Origin: DATJMJ01 sp035503915
GTDB lineage: Bacteria > Actinomycetota > Acidimicrobiia > Acidimicrobiales > Palsa-688
DNA: 49,559 nucleotides
Assembly: GCA_035503915.1 (NCBI GenBank)
Contig: DATJSU010000025.1
Coordinates: 1 to 49,559, forward strand
Direction of reading: 5' to 3'
Part shown: positions 8,761 to 16,500 of the stretch, one piece after another
How positions within the stretch are numbered: the stretch's first letter is position 1
How the letters are laid out: every line of letters starts with the position of its first letter
The notes under the pieces: model-generated
Told to the model about the DNA's origin: nothing
Databases searched by the model: none
What the model saw: only the letters and a program-made list of their open reading frames with translations
Translations under genes and position numbers: made by a program

Positions 8761-9582
8761 TCAGGCGGCAGCACCCAGGTGGCGGTCGAACCAGCCGAGC
8801 AGGAGGGCGATCGCGCGCGGGTCATGCAGCAGCATGTGCCCGGCGCCGGCGAGGATCCGCAGCTCAGCCGAGGCGCTCGCTGCCTCAGCGAATTCCCGCG
8901 AGTCGGTCATGGGTACTACGTCGTCGTTCGCCCCATGAACAAGGAGCAACGGCCGGGGCGGGATCTTGGTGGCTACCTGCGTCGGCTCGAGCTCCTTGAA
9001 CTCTCGTGCCCAGGCTGCTGGGTCAGGTGGGAACCCGGGGCTGTGGATGACACCCAGAGCCCGCGCATGGCCGATGTAACGGCGGGGCTCGGTGCCGCGC
9101 TCGAAAAACTCAGCCTGGGGAGCGAAAGCTGCCACGCCCGCGATCGTCGAGTCCTCCCCCGCAGCACAGACCGAGAGGCTGCCGCCGGCAGCGAAGCCCA
9201 CCAGCCATATCTTTTCGATGCCGGGCACGGTGCAGAGAGCGCCGATGGCGCTCGCCAGGTCGGCGCGCCACCCGCCGATGGAGAAGTCCCCTTCGGATTC
9301 GCCCGTACCCCTGAAATCGAACGTGAGCACCGAGGCGCCCGTTTCTGCTGCCAGGCGAGTCGCGAGCTGCGGGTAGCCGTAGCTCGGAGTGCCCGCTTTT
9401 TGCCCCGGCTCGGGCAAGCCGTGGGCGAGCACGATGCCGTGGCGCCCCGAGCCAGAGGCCGCCGAGAAGTTGGCCCTGACCAAGTACCCGCTCAGGACGG
9501 GGCCGCCGGGAGCGCCCAAGCTGAGGCTTTCACCCGCGGCACGACCGTTTTCCCATCCCGTCGGCTTGGTCGTCGTCTGCAT
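8761..9582 (-). CDS. Alpha/beta-hydrolase-fold protein lacking the nucleophile serine
   Basis: 273 residues. The fold is clear: oxyanion-type strand IVLAHG (about 50-55), FDFRGTGES (about 89-97), a nucleophile-elbow region LVGFAAGG (127-134), acid strand LLLVHGANDDVVP (Asp220/221) and GAGHM with His249. The elbow should read G-x-S-x-G, but here Ser is Ala131, encoded by GCT at 9192-9190, one base from TCT. A serine-esterase mechanism is therefore not expected. Possible explanations are a degenerate paralogue, a non-hydrolytic member, or another nucleophile. The ATG follows a TATAAC -10-like box at 9599-9594, so the mRNA may be nearly leaderless. Substrate unknown. Confidence 0.85.
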   Translation of the reverse strand: MQTTTKPTGWENGRAAGESLSLGAPGGPVLSGYLVRANFSAASGSGRHGIVLAHGLPEPGQKAGTPSYGYPQLATRLAAETGASVLTFDFRGTGESEGDFSIGGWRADLASAIGALCTVPGIEKIWLVGFAAGGSLSVCAAGEDSTIAGVAAFAPQAEFFERGTEPRRYIGHARALGVIHSPGFPPDPAAWAREFKELEPTQVATKIPPRPLLLVHGANDDVVPMTDSREFAEAASASAELRILAGAGHMLLHDPRAIALLLGWFDRHLGAAA

Positions 9583-9672
9583 CTTCGGGCCAGGTTATAG
9601 GGAGACAGCCAAGGCCTGAGACGGACGAGGCCGTGAGCCTGAGCGCGGGCGGCCTGTACGGCCGAAAGACGC

Positions 9673-9706
9673 GACTATGGGGCGCGCACTAACACGCCCC
9701 ATAGTC
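9673..9706. terminator. Perfect 12-bp inverted repeat, candidate terminator of the minus-strand RNA element
   Basis: Arms GACTATGGGGCG (9673-9684) and CGCCCCATAGTC (9695-9706) are exact complements around a 10-base loop. On the minus strand it follows the structured element and is followed by GCGTCTTTCGG, a weak T run, so it could end a transcript coming from about 9900. It lies upstream of the hydrolase start and cannot terminate that gene. Confidence 0.5.
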
Positions 9707-9868
9707 ATTACTTCCAAATAGCTGAAAAGGCGGGCAACCCGTTTGGTTTGCCGGGCGGGACCAGCTCCCGGCCGGGAACACCCGGGTGTCTGGCTTGGAT
9801 TACCAGGCGGTCCAGCAGGCCGACTTAGTGGCCAGCCACCTCCGAAGTCCCAGTTTGACAACCAATCA

Positions 9869-9887
9869 GCTGGACCACCTCCTTTCT
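9869..9887 (-). promoter_or_regulatory. 19-nt complement of the 16S rRNA 3' end
   Basis: The minus strand reads AGAAAGGAGGTGGTCCAGC. The reverse complement of the conserved bacterial 16S 3' terminus is AGAAAGGAGGTGATCCAGC, so 18 of 19 bases match and the odd base would form a G-U pair with the rRNA. Ordinary Shine-Dalgarno sequences pair over 4-8 bases. Nothing else nearby resembles 16S, so this is not an rRNA fragment. Confidence 0.6.
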
Positions 9888-10060
9888 TCGGTGCTTTGAT
9901 TCTACCCTGCGCTCCAGGCTGCAAGGTGGATTCTTAGGGCCACCTTTGCTCTGGTTTGTCGAAAACCGCGGGCCCGGCAGCCCCCTGTGGGACAGCGAGC
10001 TGGGCGCATCTCGATGACGTTGTCGCGCCACGAGCACGAGAACGCACCGGGGCGCTGCCA

Positions 10061-10182
10061 ACGTCCTTCAATTACACCGAGATCGCCGACAAATGGGGCT
10101 AAAAGTCCCTCAGTTGCAGCCGATTTGCCGACGAACGCGGCCAAAGTCGTTCAGTTGCACCGAGTTTGCACCGGTGCGGGCC
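10061..10182. repeat. Three degenerate direct repeats with a 41-42 bp period
   Basis: Three units begin around 10061, 10102 and 10143. Each has (A)AGTCC/G-TTCAGTTGCA-CCGA-TTGCCGAC-like sequence with several substitutions per copy. The third copy is truncated at its right end. The first unit is the most divergent, reading ACGTCCTTCAATTACACCGAGATCGCCGAC. They lie 200-300 bp upstream of sufC. They could be decayed intergenic repeats or an array of protein-binding sites. They are not a CRISPR, because the whole period is repeated and there are no unique spacers. Confidence 0.55.
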
Positions 10183-10357
10183 TGGTGGGAGGCCCAGTGG
10201 TGGGAGGACCAGTGAGGTGGAGGCCCGCCGGCCTGGCCGGGCGGCGGGCGGGAGATCGGGGCGTTCTGGGGCTTGGGGCGGAGCAGGGCGCCCGTCTGCC
10301 GGCCCCGCCGCCCGGCGGCATTTACACTACGCCGGTAGGGTTAATCCCTTGGTCGGT

Positions 10358-10370
10358 TATCATTGCCCCA
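10358..10370 (+). promoter_or_regulatory. Likely -10 element and leaderless start of the suf transcript
   Basis: TATCAT (10358-10363) ends 7 bases before the sufC ATG, so transcription would begin at or next to the start codon. No ribosome binding site is visible before the ATG, consistent with a leaderless mRNA. No good -35 is present. AGGG-TTAAT-CCCT (10337-10349) is a short palindrome where an activator or an Fe-S-responsive regulator could bind, but this is only a guess. Confidence 0.4.
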
Positions 10371-11171
10371 ATGGTCGACCCCCTGCTCACAGCGCCCGAA
10401 GGCGCCCCTTCGCAAGCGCGCCCGGAGGTGGAGCCACCCTTGTTCGAGGTGCGCAACCTGCACGTATCGGTTCAAGGAGCACCCATCCTGCGGGGGGTGG
10501 ACCTGGTCTTGCCGGCGGGCGAGCTGCACGCCCTGATGGGGCCCAACGGGGGCGGAAAGTCGACGCTGGCCAAGTCGCTCCTCGGCTCCCCCGGTTACGA
10601 GGTCACCCAAGGGCAGGTCCTCTACAAGGGCGAGGACATCACCACCTGGCCGGCAGAGACGCGGGGCAAGGCGGGCATGTTCCTCGCCTTCCAGTACCCA
10701 GAGGAGATCCCCGGGGTCCCGCTCGTGCAGTTCCTCCGCCAGGCTCTCTCGGCCCGGAGGGGCACCGACCTGTCGGTGCTCGAGCTGCGCCTCGCAGTCA
10801 TGGAGTGGATGCGCAAGCTCGACATGGACCCCTCCTTCGGGGACCGCTACCTCAACGACGGCCTTTCCGGCGGGGAAAAGAAGCGCAACGAAGTCCTCCA
10901 GATGGCGGTGCTCGAGCCTGACATGGCAGTCCTCGACGAGACCGACTCCGGCCTCGACATCGACGCTTTGCGGGTCGTGGCAGACGGTGTTCGTGAAGTA
11001 AGAGCTGCCCGCCCTCATCTCGGTGTGCTCCTCATCACGCACTACCAGCGCATCTTGGACTACCTCGCACCCGATGCCGTCCACCTGCTCGTCCACGGGC
11101 GTATCGTCGACAGCGGCGGCCCGGAGCTTGCCCTGCGCCTCGAAAGCGAGGGCTACGAAGCGTGGAGATGA
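10371..11171 (+). CDS. sufC: Fe-S cluster assembly ATPase SufC
   Basis: 266-residue ABC-type ATPase of the SUF Fe-S cluster machinery. Motifs: Walker A GPNGGGKST, the Suf-specific signature LSGGEKKRNE, Walker B MAVLDETDSGLD and switch His in LLITHYQR. The frame is open far upstream, but similarity to SufC begins just after residue 20 and the ATG at 10371 has a -10 box in front, so I start there. The gene overlaps sufS by ATGA. SufC normally works in a SufB-SufC-SufD complex; neither sufB nor sufD is in the window, which is unusual because actinobacterial clusters usually keep sufB-sufD-sufC together. Confidence 0.95.
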   Translation: MVDPLLTAPEGAPSQARPEVEPPLFEVRNLHVSVQGAPILRGVDLVLPAGELHALMGPNGGGKSTLAKSLLGSPGYEVTQGQVLYKGEDITTWPAETRGKAGMFLAFQYPEEIPGVPLVQFLRQALSARRGTDLSVLELRLAVMEWMRKLDMDPSFGDRYLNDGLSGGEKKRNEVLQMAVLEPDMAVLDETDSGLDIDALRVVADGVREVRAARPHLGVLLITHYQRILDYLAPDAVHLLVHGRIVDSGGPELALRLESEGYEAWR

Positions 11172-12418
11172 CAACGACAGCGGCCCCCCAAGCGCTCAAT
11201 GTCGCAGCGATAAAAAAGGACTTCCCGATCCTCGAGCGGCTTGTCAACGGCAAGCGCCTGGTCTACCTCGACTCGGCCGCCTCGTCGCAGAAACCGCTAC
11301 CTGTGATCGAGGCGATGAGCCATTACTACACGACGACGCATGCAAATGTGCACCGGGGCGTCTACCAAATTGCCCAGGAGGCGACGGAGCTCTACGAGGC
11401 GGCAAGGGCCAAGCTAGCCCACTTCGTCGGTGCAGCGGCACCAGAAGAGATCGTCTTTACCAAGAACGCTACCGAAGGCATAAACCTCGTCGCTTATTCC
11501 TGGGGCCGGCAAAAGCTCGCGCCGCAAGATGTCGTTGTGACAACTGAGATCGAGCACCACGCCAACTTCGTGCCATGGTTGCAGCTGAGGGAACAAAGGG
11601 GTAACGCTCTGCGGTTCTTGCGCCTCGCCCCGGACGGCCGCCTTGACCTCGACGACCTCGCCCAAGTCGTGAGCGGTGCCAAATTACTTGCTGTCACGGC
11701 AGCTTCCAATGTCCTCGGCACCCTCCCGCCGCTGCGGCAGTTGGTCGACTCCGCGCACGAAGCGGGAGCATTGGTACTGCTCGACGCTGCCCAGTACGTG
11801 CCCCATATACCGACCGACTTGCGCGAGATCGGGGCGGATTTCGTCAGCTTTACGGGCCACAAGATGCTCGGCCCGACTGGGGTCGGCGTCCTTTGGGCAC
11901 GGCGGGAGCTGTTGGAGGAGATGCCCGCGTTCCTGACAGGTGGCGAGATGATCCGCGATGTCCGCCTCGACGGCTTCACGACCAACGACGTCCCTTGGAA
12001 ATTTGAAGCTGGGACGCCCCCGATCGCCGAAGCTGTCGGCCTCGCCGCCGCAGTCGACTACCTGGAGGCATTGGGAATGGCCTCTGTCCGCGCCCACTCG
12101 CGAGCCCTCACCCGCTATGCAATGGAAGCGCTCAAAGAACGTTATGGCGCCTCGATAACACTCTACGGCCCGCGCCCCGATGACGAGCGCGCCGGAATTG
12201 TCAGCTTCAGCTACAAGGACGTCCATGCCCATGACATGTCACAGGTCCTCGACGAGGCCGGGGTCTGCGTCCGCGCCGGCCACCACTGCGCGAAACCTCT
12301 CATGCGCTGCTTGGGCGTGAGCTCCACAGCGCGTGCCTCTTTCTCCGTTTATAACGACGAGGCCGACGTCGACGCGCTCGTCGACGCGATTGGCCAAGCC
12401 GACAAACTGTTTGGTTGA
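11168..12418 (+). CDS. sufS: Cysteine desulfurase SufS
   Basis: 416-residue PLP enzyme that takes sulfur from cysteine and passes it as persulfide to SufU for Fe-S assembly. PLP lysine is Lys232 in TGHKMLGPTG. The persulfide Cys374 sits in RAGHHCAKPLM, followed by STARASF, the pattern of group II (SufS) desulfurases. The substrate-side motif EIEHHAN is also present. The ATG overlaps the sufC stop (ATGA). The possible GTG at 11162 lies inside sufC codons and is less likely. sufU follows after 14 bases. Confidence 0.96.
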   Translation: MTTTAAPQALNVAAIKKDFPILERLVNGKRLVYLDSAASSQKPLPVIEAMSHYYTTTHANVHRGVYQIAQEATELYEAARAKLAHFVGAAAPEEIVFTKNATEGINLVAYSWGRQKLAPQDVVVTTEIEHHANFVPWLQLREQRGNALRFLRLAPDGRLDLDDLAQVVSGAKLLAVTAASNVLGTLPPLRQLVDSAHEAGALVLLDAAQYVPHIPTDLREIGADFVSFTGHKMLGPTGVGVLWARRELLEEMPAFLTGGEMIRDVRLDGFTTNDVPWKFEAGTPPIAEAVGLAAAVDYLEALGMASVRAHSRALTRYAMEALKERYGASITLYGPRPDDERAGIVSFSYKDVHAHDMSQVLDEAGVCVRAGHHCAKPLMRCLGVSSTARASFSVYNDEADVDALVDAIGQADKLFG

Positions 12419-12432
12419 AACCGGAGCAACAT

Positions 12433-12960
12433 ATGCCAGGCCTAGAAGACCTCTACCGAGAAATCATCCTTGACCATTACCGCAACCCGCGCAACCGGGG
12501 AGAGCTCGAATCGCCCCCGGCGCTGCGGGCAGAAGGCTTCAACCCTCTGTGCGGCGACGAAGTTGTCGTCTACCTCGCTATCGGCCCTGACGGGGTGATC
12601 AAAGACCTCAAGGTGTCGGGCCAAGGTTGCTCGATATCCCAGTCGTCCGCGTCGATGATGTCCGCAGCCGTCAAGGGCAAGACGCTCGCGCAGGCTCGGG
12701 CGACGATAAGAGCTTTTCGGGCCATGATGTCCCTCCATGGCCAGCAGTTGGACGGCGCTGGGGACGGGGCGGCGGCCACCGGCGAGCCGGACGAGGACGC
12801 CCGCAGCGCTTCAGAACTTGCCGCAGAGGAGGGCATCGCCCTTGGCGACCTCGAGGCTCTCCAAGGTGTCGTCAAGTTCCCTGTGCGGATCAAGTGCGCC
12901 ACGCTTTCCTGGCACACGCTTGCGCAAGCCTTGGACGAGGCCGAAAGAGCCTTGTCTTAG
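12433..12960 (+). CDS. sufU: SufU-type sulfur acceptor/scaffold
   Basis: 175-residue partner of SufS that accepts sulfur at a zinc-bound site. The three Cys and the Asp of the family are present: Cys40 and Asp42 in NPLCGDE, Cys66 in GQGCSIS, and Cys155 in IKCATLSW. The acidic insertion between the second and third Cys (about residues 104-122) is the SufU hallmark that distinguishes it from IscU. A TTG at 12415 overlapping sufS is possible, but CCGGAG seven bases before the ATG at 12433 and the family N-terminus (LEDLYREIILDHYRNPRN) favour the shorter start. Last gene of the operon in view. Confidence 0.94.
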   Translation: MPGLEDLYREIILDHYRNPRNRGELESPPALRAEGFNPLCGDEVVVYLAIGPDGVIKDLKVSGQGCSISQSSASMMSAAVKGKTLAQARATIRAFRAMMSLHGQQLDGAGDGAAATGEPDEDARSASELAAEEGIALGDLEALQGVVKFPVRIKCATLSWHTLAQALDEAERALS

Positions 12961-12993
12961 TGCGGCTACGGCCACCCTGGAGGCAGCAGAGCT

Positions 12994-13290
12994 CTATGTG
13001 GCCGGGACCTGCCAGCCCATGCTCAGGGCGATCTCCTTGCAAGTCGGGCAAAGCGGGTACCTCTTTGGGTCCCTGCTCGGTACCCACACCTTGCCGCACA
13101 GCGCCCTCACAGGCGTCCCCATAACGACGCCCTCGACCACCGTTGGCCCCGCCGCCACGAACTCGCCGTCTTCTTGGTCTACGCCCTCTAAGACGATGTG
13201 CGCCATGCGCTCGTGGTCGCCGTCCAGGGCAGGCTTGGGAGGCGCTAGCGCTATGTCAGGCGCTACCCCTACCTCAGGCATCACGCTCAT
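12994..13290 (-). CDS. DUF3039 family protein
   Basis: About 98 residues from the chosen start. The C-terminal core ALCGKVWVPSRDPKRYPLC followed by PTCKE is characteristic of the actinobacterial DUF3039 family; the CGK and CPxC cysteines look like a small zinc site. The function of the family is unknown. The frame extends to 13440, but that extension is low-complexity and Ala/Arg-rich, so I use an internal ATG; 13281 is equally possible. Convergent with sufU (33 bases between stops) and divergent from the transporter gene at 13522. Confidence 0.8.
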   Translation of the reverse strand: MSVMPEVGVAPDIALAPPKPALDGDHERMAHIVLEGVDQEDGEFVAAGPTVVEGVVMGTPVRALCGKVWVPSRDPKRYPLCPTCKEIALSMGWQVPAT

Positions 13291-13521
13291 GGCGGCCCAG
13301 GCTAGTGCCGCAAGACCGACCTGAGCGCAAGCGCTCTGCCACGGCGGGGTTCGGGCCAAGACGCAGTCAGAGAAAGCCACACCACCAAGCGGGGTCGCTC
13401 GGGCACGTGCGGAGATCGAACGGTGACGCGTTCTCGCCATGACCGCGCACCAGCATGAACTGACGGCCGCGATGACGCAGCCTTTAGGTGACGGCCCTTC
13501 AGCCGCGAACAGAAGAGAGCG

Positions 13522-16500
13522 ATGTCAGCGACTACTCAACTAGGCGTGGGCGCCCGAGAGGCGGGCGCGGCAGGCGTTGCGCGCGCGCCGGCGCGGGGAC
13601 GCTGGGGGGCGCTCGGGGTTGTCTGCCTGGCAACGGCGATGCTTGCCATCGACTTCATGGCCGTGAGCGTCACCTTGCCGGCGACCGGCCACGGCACGGG
13701 TGCTTCCTTTGACCAATTGCAGTGGGCGCTCGAGGGCCCGCTAATTGCCGTTGCGGCGTTGGTGCTCATGGCCGGGCGCATCGCTGACGCCGTGGGCCGG
13801 CGCCCAGTTTTCCTCGTAGGCATTGCAGTTTTTGGCCTCGGCGCTCTCGTGGCGGGCCTCGCGCGCTCCCCGTACGTGCTCATAGGCGGCAGAGTCGTCG
13901 AGGGGGTCGGCGCGGCAGCGCTGTTTTCTACGGGGAGCCTCCTTTTGGCAGAGGCCTTTGCCGGCGCCGCCTCCCGCCTTGCGCTTGCGACCTGGGCTGC
14001 GGTGACGGGCGCGGCACTTGCCGCTTCCCCCTACATCGGGGGCGTAGTCACAGCCAACCTCGGTTGGCGGTGGTTGTACCTGCTGGAAGTCCCGGTGGCC
14101 GCGCTGGCAACCCTGGGCGGGCTCGCTTTCGTGCGCGAGCCGGAGCACAAAGCCCGGGTGGCCCAGCCCGCCCGAGGCGACCGCGGCGCCAGGAGGCCGA
14201 GGGCGGACTGGGTAGGCCTCGCCCTTTTGTCCGCTGCTCTTACCATCCTCGTCCTCGGGCTCGTGCGCACCACTACGCCCGCAAACCTCGGCAACTTCAC
14301 CCAGAACGGGGTGATCGCCTGCTTCGTTTGTACCTTCTTGCTGCTGGGCGCGTTCGTGATAGTGGAAATGACGGCTCCCACACCGCTCCTGGAGATGTCC
14401 CTGTTCCGCAGGCGCACTTTTGCAGGCAGCTCCATTGCCGCCTTCGGGCTCGCGATGGCTGTCCTCGGCCCGTTCTTCTTCCTGGTGCTCTACCTTTCTT
14501 ACGACCTCGGTTACTCCTCGCTCATCGTCGGCGAAAGGCTCCTGCTCCTCACCGCCATCACGCTCCCAGTCATCCCTCTGTCGGCGCTGCTTGACCGCTT
14601 CCTGCCTGCGAAGCTCCTCATCAGCGGCGGGCTCGTCCTCGTCGCCTTAGGGCTTTGGCTGATGAGCCGCCTCGAGGCGGCGCACCCTTGGCAGCAACTC
14701 GCGCCTGGGTTGCTCGTCGCCGGTGCCGGCCTGGAACTAGTCAGCCCGCGGCTCGCTTTGGCGGCCGCAGCTGCGGTGAAGCCTCGCTCCGCCGCGCTGG
14801 CGTCGAGGACGGTCACGATGTTCCGCCAGCTCGGCACATCGGTCGGGGTCGCCACCTTCGGCGTCGTACTGGCGACGAGGCTCGCAGACGACACCGCTCG
14901 CGCCCTTTTGTCAACTCCCGGAAAGACCACCCTGGACGCGGACGCTGTCGCCAACCTCGCCCTCCAGGGCCACGTGACTGCGGCCGGGGCCGCAGGGCAC
15001 CTGGCAGGAGCGGTGCAGGCGAACTTCAGGGACGCGCTCCACGAGGTCTTGTTGGTGGCTGCCGTCGTGGCGGCTGCTTCGGCCGTCGTGGCCCTCGTGG
15101 TGCGTTCCCGCGACATACCCCGCCGGGGCCGGCAGAGCCTCCCCGCAGAGCCGGTGAGCAAGCCTCAGCCAGTGCCACGGCAGGCGACCTTGGAGCCGGT
15201 ACTGCTGAGCAAGCTGAGCAAGGGAGCGGGGACGACCGGCAAGGGGTCAGGTGAGGCGTCAGGTGAGGGATGGGAGACGAGCAGCAAGGGAGCAGAGGTG
15301 CACGATGAGGGAGCGGAGATGACCGACGAGGGAGCAGCCGAGGGAGCCGGGGAACAGGAGGTGCCGACCGAGGCGCCCGACGCCGGCGTCCGGGCAAGCG
15401 AGGAGCGAGCCTTTGACCCCTTGGTCGACACGCCACCGAGAGGGGCCCCCGCCATCGTGTTACCCGGGGCCGTGTCCCCCCCCGTCGTACCCCCGCTCGA
15501 GCCGGTGACCCCTATTGCAACGGCCGAGCAGCCAGCCGGGGCGTCGGCGGCGCCCGAGGAAGACGTTCGGCCCGAGCGCCCACACCCGGCAGCGGTAGCG
15601 CCCAGGACGGGGCTGTCGCTACGACGGCTCCTGGATTTCCGGGCATCTTTCCGGCCTCGCATGCCAGAGACCACCCAGGGCACCGCCCCCGAAGCTCCCA
15701 GTCGCCCTGGCGGAGAGCAGTCGGCGCCAGCCGGCACCCGAGGACAGGCCACCTCCGGGCAGGTCGAGGTCAAAGCCGAAGCTCTCGAGGTCAAAGCCGA
15801 AGCGCTCGCGGTCAAAGCCGAGGAGGTCGAGGTCAAAGAGGAGTTCATTGACCTGACGGGCGGCCGGAGCCTGCGAGGCAAAGTCACCGACAACGCCGGC
15901 AACACGCTCCCCGGGGCAACCGTGACCCTTGTCAGCCCCGAGGGCCACGAAGCCGCCCACGCCGTATCTGGAGAGGACGGCTCCTTCAGCTGGAGCGGCC
16001 TCGCCGGGCACACCTACACGCTGGTTGCCACCGCACCCAGCTTCAGGGCCTCGGCAATAGTCGTCCCCTTGCGTTCGGGAGCCGAAGTGCGCGCGACTCT
16101 CAGCCTGCTCGGGGTCGGCTCGGTGGCGGGGAAGGTGACCCGAGCGCGGGGCGGCGCTCCTCTTGGCGCCGAGGTCGAGCTCGTCAACGGCCAGGGCACC
16201 CCGGTGCTCGTCGCCGAGGCGGGCGCAGACGGGCAGTTCGAGCTGAGCGACGTGGTCGAAGGCGATTACGAGCTCGTAGCGACCGCGGCGGGCTTCGGGG
16301 CGCAAAGGCTCTCGGTGAGCGTGAGGAGGGGCCAGGCCCTCGTGGTCGACGTGCCCATGACGGGGGTCGGCTACCTGTACGGAGCGGTCGTGTCGGGCGG
16401 CGCCTGGGTGCCGGACATGCCCGTAAAGCTGAAGCTGACTGACGGCCCGGGTGCGGTCGTCGCTGCCACGAGCACTGACAGCGCGGGGAGCTACCACTTC

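Larger units (their letters stand above)
9673..9900 (-). ncRNA. Candidate structured RNA or leader carrying an extended Shine-Dalgarno sequence
   Basis: On the minus strand, GTGGTCCAGC-containing bases 9880-9869 can pair with bases 9816-9805 in 12 consecutive pairs, enclosing 52 nt. One pair is a G-U wobble on the minus strand but a C-A mismatch on the plus strand, which favours the minus strand as the transcript. The stem includes the purine-rich Shine-Dalgarno core. Further on are a 12-bp palindrome ACACCCGGGTGT (9778-9789), GC-rich stems and a perfect hairpin. Two micro-ORFs follow the ribosome-binding sequence: a 14-codon CTG frame ending at 9825, and a 21-codon TTG frame (9865-9800) rich in Arg, Lys and Trp. 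No promoter was identified with confidence. It may be a small RNA, a translational regulator, or the leader of a micropeptide. Confidence 0.4.
9583..10370. other. Gene-free interval of about 790 bp with structured DNA
   Basis: No convincing long ORF lies here. Frames open across it have poor coding character and depend on the sufC frame or cross the repeats. From left to right it contains a -10-like box for the hydrolase (9594-9599, minus strand), a perfect 12-bp hairpin (9673-9706), a structured segment with complementarity to 16S rRNA (about 9770-9900), a stretch with no recognised signal (9900-10058), a three-copy degenerate repeat (10061-about 10180), a GGTGGGAGG-rich stretch, and the likely sufC promoter near 10335-10363. 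Confidence 0.7.

Noticed and set aside
9869..9887. Fragment of a degraded 16S rRNA gene
   Set aside because: Only the 19-nt 3' terminus matches. The flanking sequence on both sides has no similarity to helix 45 or to the 16S-23S spacer.
10061..10182. Second CRISPR array
   Set aside because: The whole 41-42 bp period is repeated with substitutions; there are no unique spacers and only three units.
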